Shown here piece after piece: positions 9,568-19,550 of a DNA stretch of 64,000 bases. Source of the DNA: Pseudohongiella sp. O18 (GTDB taxonomy: Bacteria; Pseudomonadota; Gammaproteobacteria; Pseudomonadales; Pseudohongiellaceae); NCBI RefSeq assembly GCF_021729085.1, contig NZ_JAJSAR010000001.1, forward strand, positions 62,001-126,000, read 5' to 3'. How positions within the stretch are numbered: position 1 is the stretch's first letter; every line of letters begins with the position of its first letter. Position numbers and translations under genes: made by a program. The notes under the pieces were generated by a model that worked only from the letters and a program-made list of their open reading frames with translations, was not told where the DNA came from and searched no databases.

Positions 9568-9607
9568 AAAACGCCCCCGGATGATTCAGCCATCCGGGGG
9601 CGTTTTT
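9568..9607. terminator. bidirectional rho-independent terminator
   Basis: A long perfect stem, ACGCCCCCGGATG and its complement around a loop ATTCAGC, is flanked by AAAA on the left and TTTTT on the right. It therefore works in both directions. It separates the NosR-like gene (+) from the TonB-dependent receptor (-), which converge here. Confidence 0.93.
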
Positions 9608-9645
9608 CTTAGGTCAGGTCTGTTCAGATCGATGGTCAGCTCCGG

Positions 9646-11778
9646 TCAGAACGTACCGTTGATCTTGATTGATACAACTCGCGCAGCCTCAAAACAATAG
9701 TTCTCAATCTCGCGGATGCTGCCAGTGCTGATGCGTCCATCATAACGGGTACGAATGCGACACTGGTCATTGTTGGTTGCATTGCGCGCGTCGAAGCGGA
9801 TTCGAATATTGCTGGCTGTGACAAACTCCAGGAATGCGGTAACGTTCGGATCACCATAAACCGACTCGATATTGTCGATATCATAGCGCTTGATATTGCC
9901 ATCGAGACGATTGTTCCAGTTCAGGCCGTAATTCATGCGCCACTCCGGGATGTCATGACGGAATCCAAGCTGGAATCGACCTCGATCATAGTCCTGGAAG
10001 CGACGGGTGATGCCCAGGAACGGATCGGTAATCTCCGAATCCTTGACATTGAACCGGCTGGTGATCATCAGATTTGGCATGTTGATCATGGCCATACGGA
10101 TACTGGCGTTCAGCTCCATACCCCACATTTCGCCGTCACCGATGTTGCCATTGGCGGACTGCAGGGAACCACCCTGACGTGTCACGTCAACACGCTCAAT
10201 GACGTCGTAGTGCTCCATGTAGAAAACGCTGCCATCAATTACGCCGAGGTCATTGGGCAGACGGTATTCACCGCCGACGTTGAAATTCCACACCTGCTCC
10301 TGACGCAGGTTGGCATTTCCGGCCATGGTGTTAGCATCATCATCGCGAGTGTCACTGGAAGCAACAAAGTCCGAAAAGCTAAGCTGCCGCACCGCTTTAG
10401 TAGCCGAAGCACGCAGCTGCATGCCCGGCATGATGTCGAAACGCCAGTCCAGCTTGGGTTTGACAAAGCTGAAATCACGCTGGTTATTTACATCACCAGT
10501 CTGGGTTATCTCAGAGGCTTCATAGATAACAGAGGTTTCCAGCGACATGCGCGGACTGATCTGCCAGTTATGAACAACGAAAGGTTCGTAACGGATCTCT
10601 TCAACCATAGAGTCGGCATTGCTCACTGCGACTGGCGTCAATCCACCATGACTGGGCGACCCGGCACCTGAGCCAGCAACACCAAGTTTGAGCAGAGAGT
10701 CCAGAGTTGTCTGAGCGCGCTCGACACCAAACTCAACATCCTGTGTTTCAGCAACGCCAAGCGAATACGAGGTACGGACAATCTTCTCTTCCAGAGTGGA
10801 GTCCGAGCTTACGTAAAGATCTTTCTGCTCGGAGCCATCAGCAGCTACCTGGAATCGCTCACGTTCACTGAACTCATTGCGCTGGTTGGTAATAAAAAGA
10901 ATCTTGAAACGATGGTCGTTGGCAAGACGTAGTTCATAGTCTCCGCCTATTTCCCAGTTATTGTTCTCGCCGGGCGTCTCTTCCCGCTGCAGATTTGTCT
11001 GCGGTGGATTGACAGTCAAATCGGTAATTGAACGATCAACTTCCAGGGTATTATCGAAGTCGGAATACAGCATGTTGAGGCGAGCGCTGCTGTCGGCGTT
11101 GATGTCGTACGCCAGGTTAGCCGCGTAGGTATAGGTATACTGATCGCGTGTACGTTCTTCGACAATCCGGTCGTTTGGTGTGAAGTCGCCAAGAATACTT
11201 GATTCGCGGCTGGGACGATAATCGTGGCGCGGCTCTGCCTCAGCGCTTAACAGATAATTCAGCCCACCCTGTGTGCCGTTGACAGAGAACTTGCCACCCG
11301 GCTGGACATGGTTATCCATGTAACGATCAGTGTTGATTTCGTACGCATAGCTGCGACTCGACAATGCTTCTGTCAGGACAATATTCAGGATCTGGTCGCC
11401 ACGCACATCCAGCTCGGCGGAGGTACCACGTATCAGTTCGATATGCTGTACTTTGTCGGCAGAAATACGTTGCAACTGGCTGTTGGCCTCGTTGCTCTTG
11501 CCTGCCACGCGTTTGCCGTTAATGAGAATCTGATTGCCTCCGCCACCACCCAGGCCACGGCCAGAGTTGTTATTGGCAAAGTTACCGCCTGTCGGTGACC
11601 CGATTCCTGGAATACGATTGATCATATCCTGAGCGGTTACTGGAGCCCACTGAGCAAAATACTCTGATGTGTAGACTACCGTGGAATCTTCAGCGCTGGT
11701 CTCCTGAGCCTGCAGCAACACAGGTGCTGCAGCCAGCGTGAGGGTGAGTACGACGCGGGGGAATACAGAAAAACGCAT
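9646..11778 (-). CDS. TonB-dependent outer membrane receptor
   Basis: A 710-residue outer membrane receptor. A signal peptide covers about residues 1-25 (LTLAAAPVLLQAQ). The plug domain (about 35-145) has DMINRIPGI, a glycine/asparagine-rich loop, ILINGKR, and IELIRGTSAELDVRGDQILNI, the standard end of a plug. The rest alternates like a 22-strand barrel and ends in a terminal phenylalanine (SIKINGTF), as needed for Bam-dependent assembly. The substrate is not evident; no siderophore, B12 or polysaccharide genes lie alongside. No clear TonB box was recognised between the signal sequence and the plug. Confidence 0.85.
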   Translation of the reverse strand: MRFSVFPRVVLTLTLAAAPVLLQAQETSAEDSTVVYTSEYFAQWAPVTAQDMINRIPGIGSPTGGNFANNNSGRGLGGGGGNQILINGKRVAGKSNEANSQLQRISADKVQHIELIRGTSAELDVRGDQILNIVLTEALSSRSYAYEINTDRYMDNHVQPGGKFSVNGTQGGLNYLLSAEAEPRHDYRPSRESSILGDFTPNDRIVEERTRDQYTYTYAANLAYDINADSSARLNMLYSDFDNTLEVDRSITDLTVNPPQTNLQREETPGENNNWEIGGDYELRLANDHRFKILFITNQRNEFSERERFQVAADGSEQKDLYVSSDSTLEEKIVRTSYSLGVAETQDVEFGVERAQTTLDSLLKLGVAGSGAGSPSHGGLTPVAVSNADSMVEEIRYEPFVVHNWQISPRMSLETSVIYEASEITQTGDVNNQRDFSFVKPKLDWRFDIMPGMQLRASATKAVRQLSFSDFVASSDTRDDDANTMAGNANLRQEQVWNFNVGGEYRLPNDLGVIDGSVFYMEHYDVIERVDVTRQGGSLQSANGNIGDGEMWGMELNASIRMAMINMPNLMITSRFNVKDSEITDPFLGITRRFQDYDRGRFQLGFRHDIPEWRMNYGLNWNNRLDGNIKRYDIDNIESVYGDPNVTAFLEFVTASNIRIRFDARNATNNDQCRIRTRYDGRISTGSIREIENYCFEAARVVSIKINGTF

Positions 11779-11884
11779 TATTACTATCTCATTATTTTTT
11801 AGTTATTGGTTGGTTAAAAACCCGGTAACTTAAGCAATATGGCTGCCTCTGGCAATCAATTTGTATCGGCAAGTTGCGCCAATG

Positions 11885-11893
11885 TGTTACAAT
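11885..11893 (+). promoter_or_regulatory. extended -10 promoter for the rhlE gene
   Basis: The sequence TGTTACAAT combines a TG-n extension with a near-consensus -10 hexamer TACAAT, about 90 bases ahead of the helicase ATG. A good -35 at 17 bases is not seen, which is usual for extended -10 promoters. The leader may be around 80 bases long. Confidence 0.45.
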
Positions 11894-11983
11894 CTTCGAT
11901 CGTCGATTTAACTGCACAGCGGGCAATCATTGCCTGACTCGATTGATGCTCAAGTCCTGAGCTTCCTAATTCCCGGATATTTA

Positions 11984-13258
11984 ATGACTTTTAATGACCT
12001 TGGCCTGTCTCAGGCACTTTTGAAGGCTGTTGCCGAACAACAGTACACCCAACCTACTCCCATTCAGGAAAAAGCCATTCCGGCGGTATTGCAGGGCCAC
12101 GATCTATTGGCCTCGGCCCAGACCGGCACTGGAAAAACCGCAGGGTTTACGCTGCCAATTATCCAGCGTCTGAGTGGCGGAGAAACTGTTGGACGAACAC
12201 GCATTCGGGCACTGGTTTTGACACCGACACGAGAACTGGCCGCCCAGGTTCACGACAGCATCAAGACCTATGGCAAATATGAGCGCACGCGAAGCGCGGT
12301 GGTGTTTGGCGGCGTCAAAATAAACCCGCAGATCAGTATTCTGCGCGGCGGCCTGGACATTCTGGTTGCGACACCCGGGCGCCTGCTGGACCTGCACCAG
12401 CAAAATGCAGTCAGCTTTGATCAGCTGGAAATACTGGTACTGGACGAAGCCGACCGGATGCTGGATATGGGGTTCATCCGGGACATTAAAAAAATCCTCG
12501 CGCTGCTGCCAAAGAAACGGCAGAACCTGTTGTTCTCGGCAACTTTCTCGACTGAAATTCAGGCACTGGCCAAAGGCTTGTTGAATCAGCCTGTGGAAAT
12601 CAATGTGGCACCTGCCAATGCTACTGCAGACCGCGTTGACCAACGTATTCATCCGGTCGACAAGTCCCGTAAAACAGCACTGCTCAGCCACCTGATCAGC
12701 AGCAATAACTGGTATCAGGTACTGGTTTTCAGCCGTACCAAACATGGCGCCAATAAACTGGTCAAAATGCTTGAAGGCGATGGTATTGACGCTGCAGCCA
12801 TCCATGGCAATAAAAGCCAGGCGCAACGGACTCGTGTACTGGAGTTATTCAAAAATGGTGGCCTGCAGGTACTGGTCGCAACCGACATCGCGGCCCGCGG
12901 TATTGATATTGAACAACTGCCACATGTGATCAACTATGACCTGCCCGATGTTCCAGAAGACTATGTCCACCGGATCGGTCGAACTGCCCGCGCAGGCTCG
13001 GACGGTGAGGCCATATCACTGCTGTCAGAAGACCAGACCAAGCAGATCAAGGCCATCGAGAAAGTCCTGAAGCGCTCATTGCCTCGCACTGTCATCCCTG
13101 GTTTTGAGCCCAGCGCGAGACCAGCGGTGGCGGCCGAAGACAAACCGGCTCGAAAAGCACCGGCAGCAAGGCGAAGACGCCCCCAGTCTCGCCCTGGCCG
13201 TCAGTCGTCTGAAAATTCACGTTTTGATGCGGACCGTCCGGTCAATCGGCGTCGATAA
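11984..13258 (+). CDS. rhlE: DEAD-box RNA helicase RhlE
   Basis: A 424-residue ATP-dependent RNA helicase starting at the ATG of MTFNDLGL. An upstream in-frame TTG at 11930 gives an 18-residue extension unlike the family. Motifs run in order: Q motif [13 protein letters not shown] (45-52), PTRELA (81-86), DEAD (154-157), SAT (185-187), [10 protein letters not shown] (299-308) and HRIGRTAR (329-336). A basic, low-complexity tail ([12 protein letters not shown] and onward) is the normal RhlE-type RNA-binding extension. Likely roles are ribosome assembly and RNA turnover in the cold. The 3' end overlaps the convergent response-regulator gene by 17 bases. Confidence 0.92.
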   Translation: MTFNDLGLSQALLKAVAEQQYTQPTPIQEKAIPAVLQGHDLLASAQTGTGKTAGFTLPIIQRLSGGETVGRTRIRALVLTPTRELAAQVHDSIKTYGKYERTRSAVVFGGVKINPQISILRGGLDILVATPGRLLDLHQQNAVSFDQLEILVLDEADRMLDMGFIRDIKKILALLPKKRQNLLFSATFSTEIQALAKGLLNQPVEINVAPANATADRVDQRIHPVDKSRKTALLSHLISSNNWYQVLVFSRTKHGANKLVKMLEGDGIDAAAIHGNKSQAQRTRVLELFKNGGLQVLVATDIAARGIDIEQLPHVINYDLPDVPEDYVHRIGRTARAGSDGEAISLLSEDQTKQIKAIEKVLKRSLPRTVIPGFEPSARPAVAAEDKPARKAPAARRRRPQSRPGRQSSENSRFDADRPVNRRR

Positions 13259-13895
13259 TACCGAGCCGGATAGCCTCAAGGGTTGCTTCTGAGCGGTTGG
13301 ATACACCAAGTTTGGCATAAATACTCTTGATGTATCCCTTCACGGTATCGGACGACAGCGCGAGCATCTGCGCGCTGTCATCCACGCTGTAACCTTTGCC
13401 AATCAAGCAAAGCACATCCGTTTCTCGCGGCGTGAGTCTGGCATCCTGCAGCGCATCGCCTTTGCTGTTGAAGTGCTGAATCAGTCGCTGTGAAGAGGCT
13501 GGCGACAGTGGCGGTTGATTCTTCTTGATGCCCTGCAGATAGCTGACAATCCGGGCTCGATCCTGATCCTTCAGGATATAGCCCCTGGCACCTGCCTTGA
13601 GCGCAGAGAAAAGGTTTTTGTCGTCGTCATAGATCGTCGCCACCACGACATAGCAGGCACCAGACGCCTGCTGCAAAGCCCGTACGACATCCATTCCACT
13701 GCCGTCAGGCAGGCCAAGATCCACCAGCGCCAGATCAAACTGTCCCGTCGAAACAAGCTCCATGGCGGATGCAAGGTTGGCCGCATCGACCACCTGCAGC
13801 TCGGGAAATGCCGAATTGACGCACGAAACCAGCCAGGCCCGAGTCTCGGCATTGTCTTCAACTACCAGTGCGCGGGCGTGTTCTGACGACCACAT
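13242..13895 (-). CDS. LuxR-family response regulator
   Basis: A 217-residue two-component regulator. The receiver domain (about 8-125) has acidic residues VVEDN near the start and the phospho-acceptor aspartate at about residue 59 ([13 protein letters not shown]). A C-terminal LuxR/NarL helix-turn-helix (about 150-212) contains [15 protein letters not shown] and [17 protein letters not shown]. It is divergent from a 7TM sensor kinase whose start lies 165 bases away. The two very probably form a cognate pair, because the kinase is of the HisKA_3 class that normally phosphorylates NarL/LuxR regulators. Confidence 0.9.
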   Translation of the reverse strand: MWSSEHARALVVEDNAETRAWLVSCVNSAFPELQVVDAANLASAMELVSTGQFDLALVDLGLPDGSGMDVVRALQQASGACYVVVATIYDDDKNLFSALKAGARGYILKDQDRARIVSYLQGIKKNQPPLSPASSQRLIQHFNSKGDALQDARLTPRETDVLCLIGKGYSVDDSAQMLALSSDTVKGYIKSIYAKLGVSNRSEATLEAIRLGIIDAD

Positions 13896-14060
13896 GTTGC
13901 GTTTTCCTTGGTCTCAAGCATTGCTTTTCCGTGCCGACTGTAGACAATGACCTGACGGTTGTATACCCCACAATGAGGGGGACGCGAACAGATACCTTGA
14001 ATACCTGCGGCGCACCTCGCAGCGTCCAGACCAAAACCGGCTACCAGGATTCACTGACAC

Positions 14061-15926
14061 GTGTTGAGAATCGCGACTTTTTGGGTGTTGTTGCTAGCGG
14101 CCGCTGCCGGTTGGCCACAGACAGATGATATCACTGAACTGGAAAGTGCCAGCCAGCTGGTGTTCTCCGGCGCTGGGCTGCCACCGGTCAGTGCCGACTG
14201 GCAGCCGACCCGACTGCCATTCAGGGGCATTGATGTCGAGCCTGATGTTTGGCAACAGGCGGTAGAGGAAGGTGCCATCTGGCTGCGTTTCCGGATCGAA
14301 CGACCGACACAAAGCCCCAACATCAGCCTGCTATTGTGGCGATACAATCATTCTTTAACTGTATATTTCAATCGAGTTGAAATAGCTGGCAATGCCTATC
14401 GCGAAGGCAGGCTTACAACAGCATGGAACCGGCCTCTACTTGCCAACATTGACGATGACCAGTGGCTGCCGGGAGCCAACGAGGTTTTGATCCGCTTGAA
14501 TGTTTCGGAATGGGGCGGCTTGCTGGCACCGCCTCTGTTGGGTAATAAAGCCGAGCTACAGCAGATTCAGGAACAGCGCCTGTTTCAACAGGTCGATATC
14601 AACCGCATATTGCTGGCGTTTGCTTTCTCGATGGGGTTGTTTACTCTGGGCCTGTGGGTGATACGCCGGTCTGATACGGTTTACCTGTGGTTTAGCGGCA
14701 TATGTTTTGCCTGGGCAACTGGCGCTGCTCATACCGTGATTCTCTACAATCCGCTTAGCTATGACATCTGGCTGCCGGTTGTGCATTCGGCCATGGACCT
14801 GACCATCTTTTTCCTCTATGGCTTTATTGGAAGACTTGCGCGTGCCAGACGACCTGCTCGTGAACGCCTGTTTTTCGCATGGACATTGGCAGCCTGTATT
14901 GCGCATGCTCTGATGCCAGCGCAGCTGTTCTGGTACAGCGCTTACCTGGCGCACCTGGTCGGTGTGACAGTACTGCTCATTTTGATCGGACGTGTCTCAG
15001 TTATTGCGTGGCGCCGGCGCGAGCCAGAGGCGGTCATCCTGTCTGTCGCCATCGTTGGCCAGATAATGCTCTTTCTCACCAATGCCTTTCAGATGTTTTT
15101 TGAGGGCGGCTCCGGCTGGGATGGGACATTGGTCTACGCGCACTTCGGCATACCAGTGCTGTTATTGATCTTTGCCGCAGTGTTGTTACATCGGTTCACA
15201 CAGGCACTGAAGGTTGCGGAATCTTTGAATCGTGAACTCGAAAATAAAGTCGAAGTCAGTCGTCAGATAATCGCCAAGAGTTTTGAAGAGCGCAGGTTGC
15301 TGGAGATGAAGCAGGCAACCGAACAGGAGCGCCAGAAAATCTATCGTGACCTTCACGATGATGTCGGCTCCCGTCTGCTGTCAATGATCCATGCCAGCGA
15401 CGATCAAAAAGTAGGCAACATGGCACGATCCACTCTGGAAAGCCTTCGCCAGGCGGTTTCCAGAGCGAACACTCCTGATCAACTGCTGGAGGACATGCTG
15501 CATGACATCAACGAGGAGTCAGCGCTCCGATTGCAGGGTGCCGGGCACCTCGTTGACTGGCACCAACCAAACCTGATGCCGGCGCTCATGCTGCCATCGC
15601 TGGTGGCATTCAATATCAATCGCATCATGAAGGAACTGGTCAGCAATATTATTCGTCATGCCCAGGCACATGCTGTGAAAATCGATATTGATATATCCGA
15701 TGACTCACTGGTTATCAGTATCACGGATGATGGCGTTGGATTTGGCGCCAACAACATGACGTCACGCAGTGAGGGCAATGGCCTGAGTAACCTGCGCGCC
15801 AGGGCAGTCGAAATCGACGCGCAGATCGACTGGCAGAGCACGCCACACGGCACCCGGACGCGACTGGTGCTGCATGAGCTGAGTCAGCTTATGGACAAAA
15901 GTATGCCTGAGTCCCCACCGCTTTGA
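14061..15926 (+). CDS. 7TM-DISM sensor histidine kinase
   Basis: A 621-residue membrane kinase that starts with GTG followed by a signal sequence (LRIATFWVLLLAAAAGWPQ). A periplasmic beta-sandwich sensor of the DISM type covers about 25-180, then seven helices about 195-385, and a short coiled coil about 390-425. The dimerisation/phospho-acceptor box RDLHDDVG has histidine 432. An HATPase domain has NIIRHAQA, DDGVGFG and GNGLSNLRARA. DISM sensors are thought to bind carbohydrates or related ligands, but the ligand here is unknown. The gene is divergent from the LuxR regulator. Its last 38 bases overlap the 3' end of the convergent dehydrogenase gene. Confidence 0.88.
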   Translation: MLRIATFWVLLLAAAAGWPQTDDITELESASQLVFSGAGLPPVSADWQPTRLPFRGIDVEPDVWQQAVEEGAIWLRFRIERPTQSPNISLLLWRYNHSLTVYFNRVEIAGNAYREGRLTTAWNRPLLANIDDDQWLPGANEVLIRLNVSEWGGLLAPPLLGNKAELQQIQEQRLFQQVDINRILLAFAFSMGLFTLGLWVIRRSDTVYLWFSGICFAWATGAAHTVILYNPLSYDIWLPVVHSAMDLTIFFLYGFIGRLARARRPARERLFFAWTLAACIAHALMPAQLFWYSAYLAHLVGVTVLLILIGRVSVIAWRRREPEAVILSVAIVGQIMLFLTNAFQMFFEGGSGWDGTLVYAHFGIPVLLLIFAAVLLHRFTQALKVAESLNRELENKVEVSRQIIAKSFEERRLLEMKQATEQERQKIYRDLHDDVGSRLLSMIHASDDQKVGNMARSTLESLRQAVSRANTPDQLLEDMLHDINEESALRLQGAGHLVDWHQPNLMPALMLPSLVAFNINRIMKELVSNIIRHAQAHAVKIDIDISDDSLVISITDDGVGFGANNMTSRSEGNGLSNLRARAVEIDAQIDWQSTPHGTRTRLVLHELSQLMDKSMPESPPL

Positions 15927-17160
15927 TGGCATCAACAAGCCGCTCCAGACCCAGAACATACGCCGCAGTACGCAGGGTAATTTTCTTGGATTCAGCGAGA
16001 TCCCAAACCGCCTGACTCTCGGTCTCCATCATTGGTTTCAAGCGGTCGTATACTTCCTGCTCGATCCAGTAATAGCCTTGCTTGTTCTGTACCCATTCAA
16101 AATATGACACAGTAACACCGCCCGCGTTAGCCAAAATATCCGGCACGACTATTACATCATTTTTCTGCAAAATCTCATCGGCATCCGAGGTCACAGGCCC
16201 GTTTGCCAGCTCCAGAATCACGCGGGCCTTGATTGCCGAAGCATTGTCACGGGTAATCTGGGACTCGAGCGCCGCAGGTATGATCAGGTCACAGTCACAC
16301 TCGAACATCTCATCGCGCTCAATCGACTCAATCTTGCCACCGCCGCAAGATTTATCGTAGTCACGAACCGATCCTTTCTTGCGTTTGCGCTCGGCCAGCG
16401 CGACCGGGTCCAGTCCCTCTTTGCAATAGATACCGCCCGACGAATCTGATACTGCCACAATTTTCCAGCCGTCTTTATGAAGCATCTCCGCCATCGTAGC
16501 CCCGGCATTTCCGAAACCCTGGATCACAACCCGCTTTTCGCACTTGTCGAGATCGAGGGATTTCAAAAGCTGCTGCAGCACGTAGAAACCACCAAGAGCC
16601 GTTGCGATGCTGCGTCCCTGAGAGCCGCCTATGGCCAGAGGTTTGCCAGTAATCACCCCGGGCACATGCTGCCCCACCAGCGAGCAGTACTCATCCATCA
16701 TCCAGCCCATGACCATGGGGTTGGTATACATATCAGGAGCCGGGATATCCCGGTCCGGTCCGATAAGACCCGCGAAGGCATGTACATAGGCGCGTGACAG
16801 GCGTTCCAGCTCGGCCTTGGAAAGCTCCCGGGTATCCACTTTAACTGCGCCCTTGGCACCACCATAAGGGACACCGATTACGGCACATTTGAATGTCATC
16901 CAGAACGCCAGACTCACTACCTCGTCCATGTTGGCATCAGGATGAAACCTGATACCGCCCTTGGTTGGCCCCCGCGAGCCGTCGTAACGACAGCGCCAGG
17001 CCTGGAAGGAGCGGCGGGCGCCATTATCCATACGAATGGTAAGACGTGAACTGAGGACTTCTGCCGGGAACTGCAGGATGTCCAGGATCTCGTCTGGAAC
17101 TTCGGTGTACTTGGCTGCTTTGTGAAGTTGACTGATAGCTCCTTGCAATGTCTCAGACAT
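15889..17160 (-). CDS. Glu/Leu/Phe/Val dehydrogenase (glutamate dehydrogenase type)
   Basis: A 423-residue amino acid dehydrogenase that interconverts an amino acid and its 2-oxo acid with NAD(P). The N-terminal substrate domain has GPTKGGIRFHP with lysine 67, FWMTFKCAV with lysine 91, and VPYGGAKGAV with catalytic lysine 103. The Rossmann motif is VVIQGFGNAGATMAE. The size and the PTKGGIR/GGAKG pattern match NAD-type hexameric glutamate dehydrogenases; branched-chain enzymes are shorter, near 350-380. A perfect palindrome sits 38 bases upstream of the start codon and could be its operator. The 3' end overlaps that of the convergent sensor kinase. Confidence 0.88.
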   Translation of the reverse strand: MSETLQGAISQLHKAAKYTEVPDEILDILQFPAEVLSSRLTIRMDNGARRSFQAWRCRYDGSRGPTKGGIRFHPDANMDEVVSLAFWMTFKCAVIGVPYGGAKGAVKVDTRELSKAELERLSRAYVHAFAGLIGPDRDIPAPDMYTNPMVMGWMMDEYCSLVGQHVPGVITGKPLAIGGSQGRSIATALGGFYVLQQLLKSLDLDKCEKRVVIQGFGNAGATMAEMLHKDGWKIVAVSDSSGGIYCKEGLDPVALAERKRKKGSVRDYDKSCGGGKIESIERDEMFECDCDLIIPAALESQITRDNASAIKARVILELANGPVTSDADEILQKNDVIVVPDILANAGGVTVSYFEWVQNKQGYYWIEQEVYDRLKPMMETESQAVWDLAESKKITLRTAAYVLGLERLVDAIKAVGTQAYFCP

Positions 17161-17198
17161 ACTTGTTTCCCCTTCAGCTGTAGTGAAATTGCGAACAA

Positions 17199-17218
17199 CG
17201 TCTCACTATTGTGAGACG
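17199..17218. promoter_or_regulatory. perfect inverted repeat, candidate operator
   Basis: CGTCTCAC and GTGAGACG are exact complements separated by TATT. The site lies in the 92-base gap between the dehydrogenase start (-) and the REC-EAL gene (+), so one bound dimer could control both. No T-tract follows on either strand, which argues against a terminator. Confidence 0.5.
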
Positions 17219-17252
17219 ATTTACTATCTGTGTTAACGTGCTGCTACAATGA

Positions 17253-19460
17253 TTGGATCATAATAAATTCCGTGCAAGTACAGCGGCCTCTACGATGTTG
17301 CCTACCACACCTGCCGAAAAACCCGAACGCCTGTTGATTCTCGACGATGATGCGCTGACCGGGCAAACCATTCTCAATATGGCTCGCATTGCAGGTATTG
17401 AGGCGCAATTCACGGACATGCCCGATGAGTTTTTCAGGCTGGTGCAGAGCTGGCAGCCTGACTTCATCGCTATAGACCTCATCATGCCACGAATGGATGG
17501 CGTGCAGGTGCTTATCGAACTGGCAAAACTCGACTGTGAGGCTGGGATCATCATCTCCAGCGGTGTGGGTGGACGCGTACTTGACGCCGCAGCCCGCTCG
17601 GCAAGCGAACACGGACTCAAGTTACTGGGCGTGCTGGCCAAACCATTCTCACCGGCCAAGCTGAGGGGAATTTTGCGACGGAACTTGCCAGCCGCATCTA
17701 CTGACGCTGCACCTGTCCAACAAACCGAGAAGGCGCCATATATTCCTAGCAAAGAGGAGCTGATGCTTGCCTTGCAAAACAGGGAAATCCACGTCGCCTA
17801 TCAACCCAAGATCAATTGCCGAACCCGTCTGCTGGCAGGCTTTGAAGCTCTCGCGAGATGGCGCCACGCTGAGCATGGACTGATCCCACCCGACACATTC
17901 ATTCCCCTGGCGGAGGAGAGCGGTCTGATCGATCCGCTAACCGAGTATGTCGTTGCCGAGGCGCTCAGCTGGCTGGCTGCTTTGCCCGACCAGTTTTTTG
18001 TGCTCCCCGAGCACCAGTACCTGGTGCGCAGACTGAACGAGGTTTCTCTGGCAATCAACATTTCCAATCGATCGCTGAGCAACCTTAACCTGTTCGAAAC
18101 TCTTGAAGATCTATGTTACGCGACAGGAATTGCGCCGCAGCGGCTGATATTCGAATTGACCGAGAGCTGCGCGACAGAAGACCCGGTGACGGCGCTTGAT
18201 GTTTTAACTCGCCTGCGCATGAAAGGGTTTCAATTATCGATTGACGATTTCGGTACTGGCTACTCCTCCATGGTACAGCTGGCACGGTTACCTTTTTCCG
18301 AGATCAAAATTGACAGATCTTTTGTGACCACTCTCTCGAAATACAAAGAGTCACGAACCGTTGTCAAAGCCATCATCGACCTTGGGCACGGTCTGGGTCT
18401 TTATACTGCAGCCGAGGGCATCGAGAGTTTCGAAACACTGGAATATCTGCGCAGCATCGGCTGCGATCTTGCGCAGGGATATGCCATCAAGGAACCGCTG
18501 GACGCCCAGGGCATACATGAATGGTTAAGAAGCCAGCACAGGGATGACGAACAACACCGACTCAGAGTGCTTCACAGCCTGGGGCTGCTTGACACTCCAA
18601 CTGATGAACGCTTTGACCGCATAACCCGTCTGGCGACTCGTCTGTTCAATGTTCCTGTCGGCCTGTTCAGCCTGGTAGACGAGAACCGGCAGTGGTTTAA
18701 ATCCCACACCGGCACTGACGTGCGGGAGACCCCGCGCGAATACTCCTTTTGCAGTCATGCCATTCAGAATGATCAGGTCATGGTGGTCGAAGACACCTGG
18801 CTTGATACCCGGTTTCAGAATAATCCCCTGGTTACCGGAACACCGCATATACGCTTCTACGCAGGAAGCCCGGTCCGCGCAGGCATGGGCAGTCGGCTTG
18901 GCACACTGTGTCTGATTGCTGAACAGCCTAGAACGCTCGATGACGACGGTCGCATGCTGCTCAAGAATATGAGCGTGATGATAGAGAGTGAATTGGCAGG
19001 AGACTATCTGGCTCATATAGACCCGATGACGCGCCTGCTCAACCGCCGCGGATTCGATGCGCGCTGTGACGATGTGATCAACATATGCAAACGATCTGGC
19101 CTGCGTGCCTGCCTATTCCTTATTGATCTGATCGATCTGAAGCGGTTTAATCAGGAGCATGGACCGGCGGCAGGCGACCGTGCTCTGCGCGAATTCGGCC
19201 AATTGCTTGGCAGGGTTTTCCGGGGTTCGGATCTGAGCGCGCGCTACGGCGATGATGATTTTGTTGTCTTACTGATTGATACTGCACCACCCGGCCCGGA
19301 GAAGGTTCTGAGTCGCTTCCATCACGCGGCGCAAAGCCTCTATCATCGCATCCCGATTCGTTATCAGGTCGGATGGACAATGCTGGAGCCAGACGACAAC
19401 ATGCAACAGGTGGTCGCACGCGCGAGTCAACGTATGCATGCCCACAACGAAGCAGTCTGA
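17253..19460 (+). CDS. REC-EAL-GAF-GGDEF c-di-GMP signalling protein
   Basis: Up to 735 residues from a TTG start. An in-frame ATG at 17295 (MLPTTPAEKPERLLILDDD) gives 721 and may be the real start. The domains in order are: receiver (about 25-150) with phospho-acceptor aspartate 75 in AIDLIMPRMDG and AKPF lysine; EAL phosphodiesterase (about 165-420) with FEALARW, FELTES and LSIDDFGTGYSS; GAF (about 435-590); and a C-terminal GGDEF-like domain. The EAL metal and catalytic motifs look complete, so c-di-GMP hydrolysis is expected. The diguanylate cyclase motif is GDDDF instead of GGDEF and its upstream GH is GP, so it is probably not a cyclase. Input by phosphorylation comes from an unidentified kinase. 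Confidence 0.87.
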   Translation: MDHNKFRASTAASTMLPTTPAEKPERLLILDDDALTGQTILNMARIAGIEAQFTDMPDEFFRLVQSWQPDFIAIDLIMPRMDGVQVLIELAKLDCEAGIIISSGVGGRVLDAAARSASEHGLKLLGVLAKPFSPAKLRGILRRNLPAASTDAAPVQQTEKAPYIPSKEELMLALQNREIHVAYQPKINCRTRLLAGFEALARWRHAEHGLIPPDTFIPLAEESGLIDPLTEYVVAEALSWLAALPDQFFVLPEHQYLVRRLNEVSLAINISNRSLSNLNLFETLEDLCYATGIAPQRLIFELTESCATEDPVTALDVLTRLRMKGFQLSIDDFGTGYSSMVQLARLPFSEIKIDRSFVTTLSKYKESRTVVKAIIDLGHGLGLYTAAEGIESFETLEYLRSIGCDLAQGYAIKEPLDAQGIHEWLRSQHRDDEQHRLRVLHSLGLLDTPTDERFDRITRLATRLFNVPVGLFSLVDENRQWFKSHTGTDVRETPREYSFCSHAIQNDQVMVVEDTWLDTRFQNNPLVTGTPHIRFYAGSPVRAGMGSRLGTLCLIAEQPRTLDDDGRMLLKNMSVMIESELAGDYLAHIDPMTRLLNRRGFDARCDDVINICKRSGLRACLFLIDLIDLKRFNQEHGPAAGDRALREFGQLLGRVFRGSDLSARYGDDDFVVLLIDTAPPGPEKVLSRFHHAAQSLYHRIPIRYQVGWTMLEPDDNMQQVVARASQRMHAHNEAV

Positions 19461-19550
19461 CACTGACACATCTGGTTTCGACGCCATTGCTGTGCCAAAC
19501 TCAGAATCACAAAAATACAAGCTATCAGCGACATAAACAGGTCAGCCATC

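Noticed and set aside
12104-12826. Minus-strand open frame (240 codons)
   Set aside because: Antisense to the rhlE helicase core motifs.
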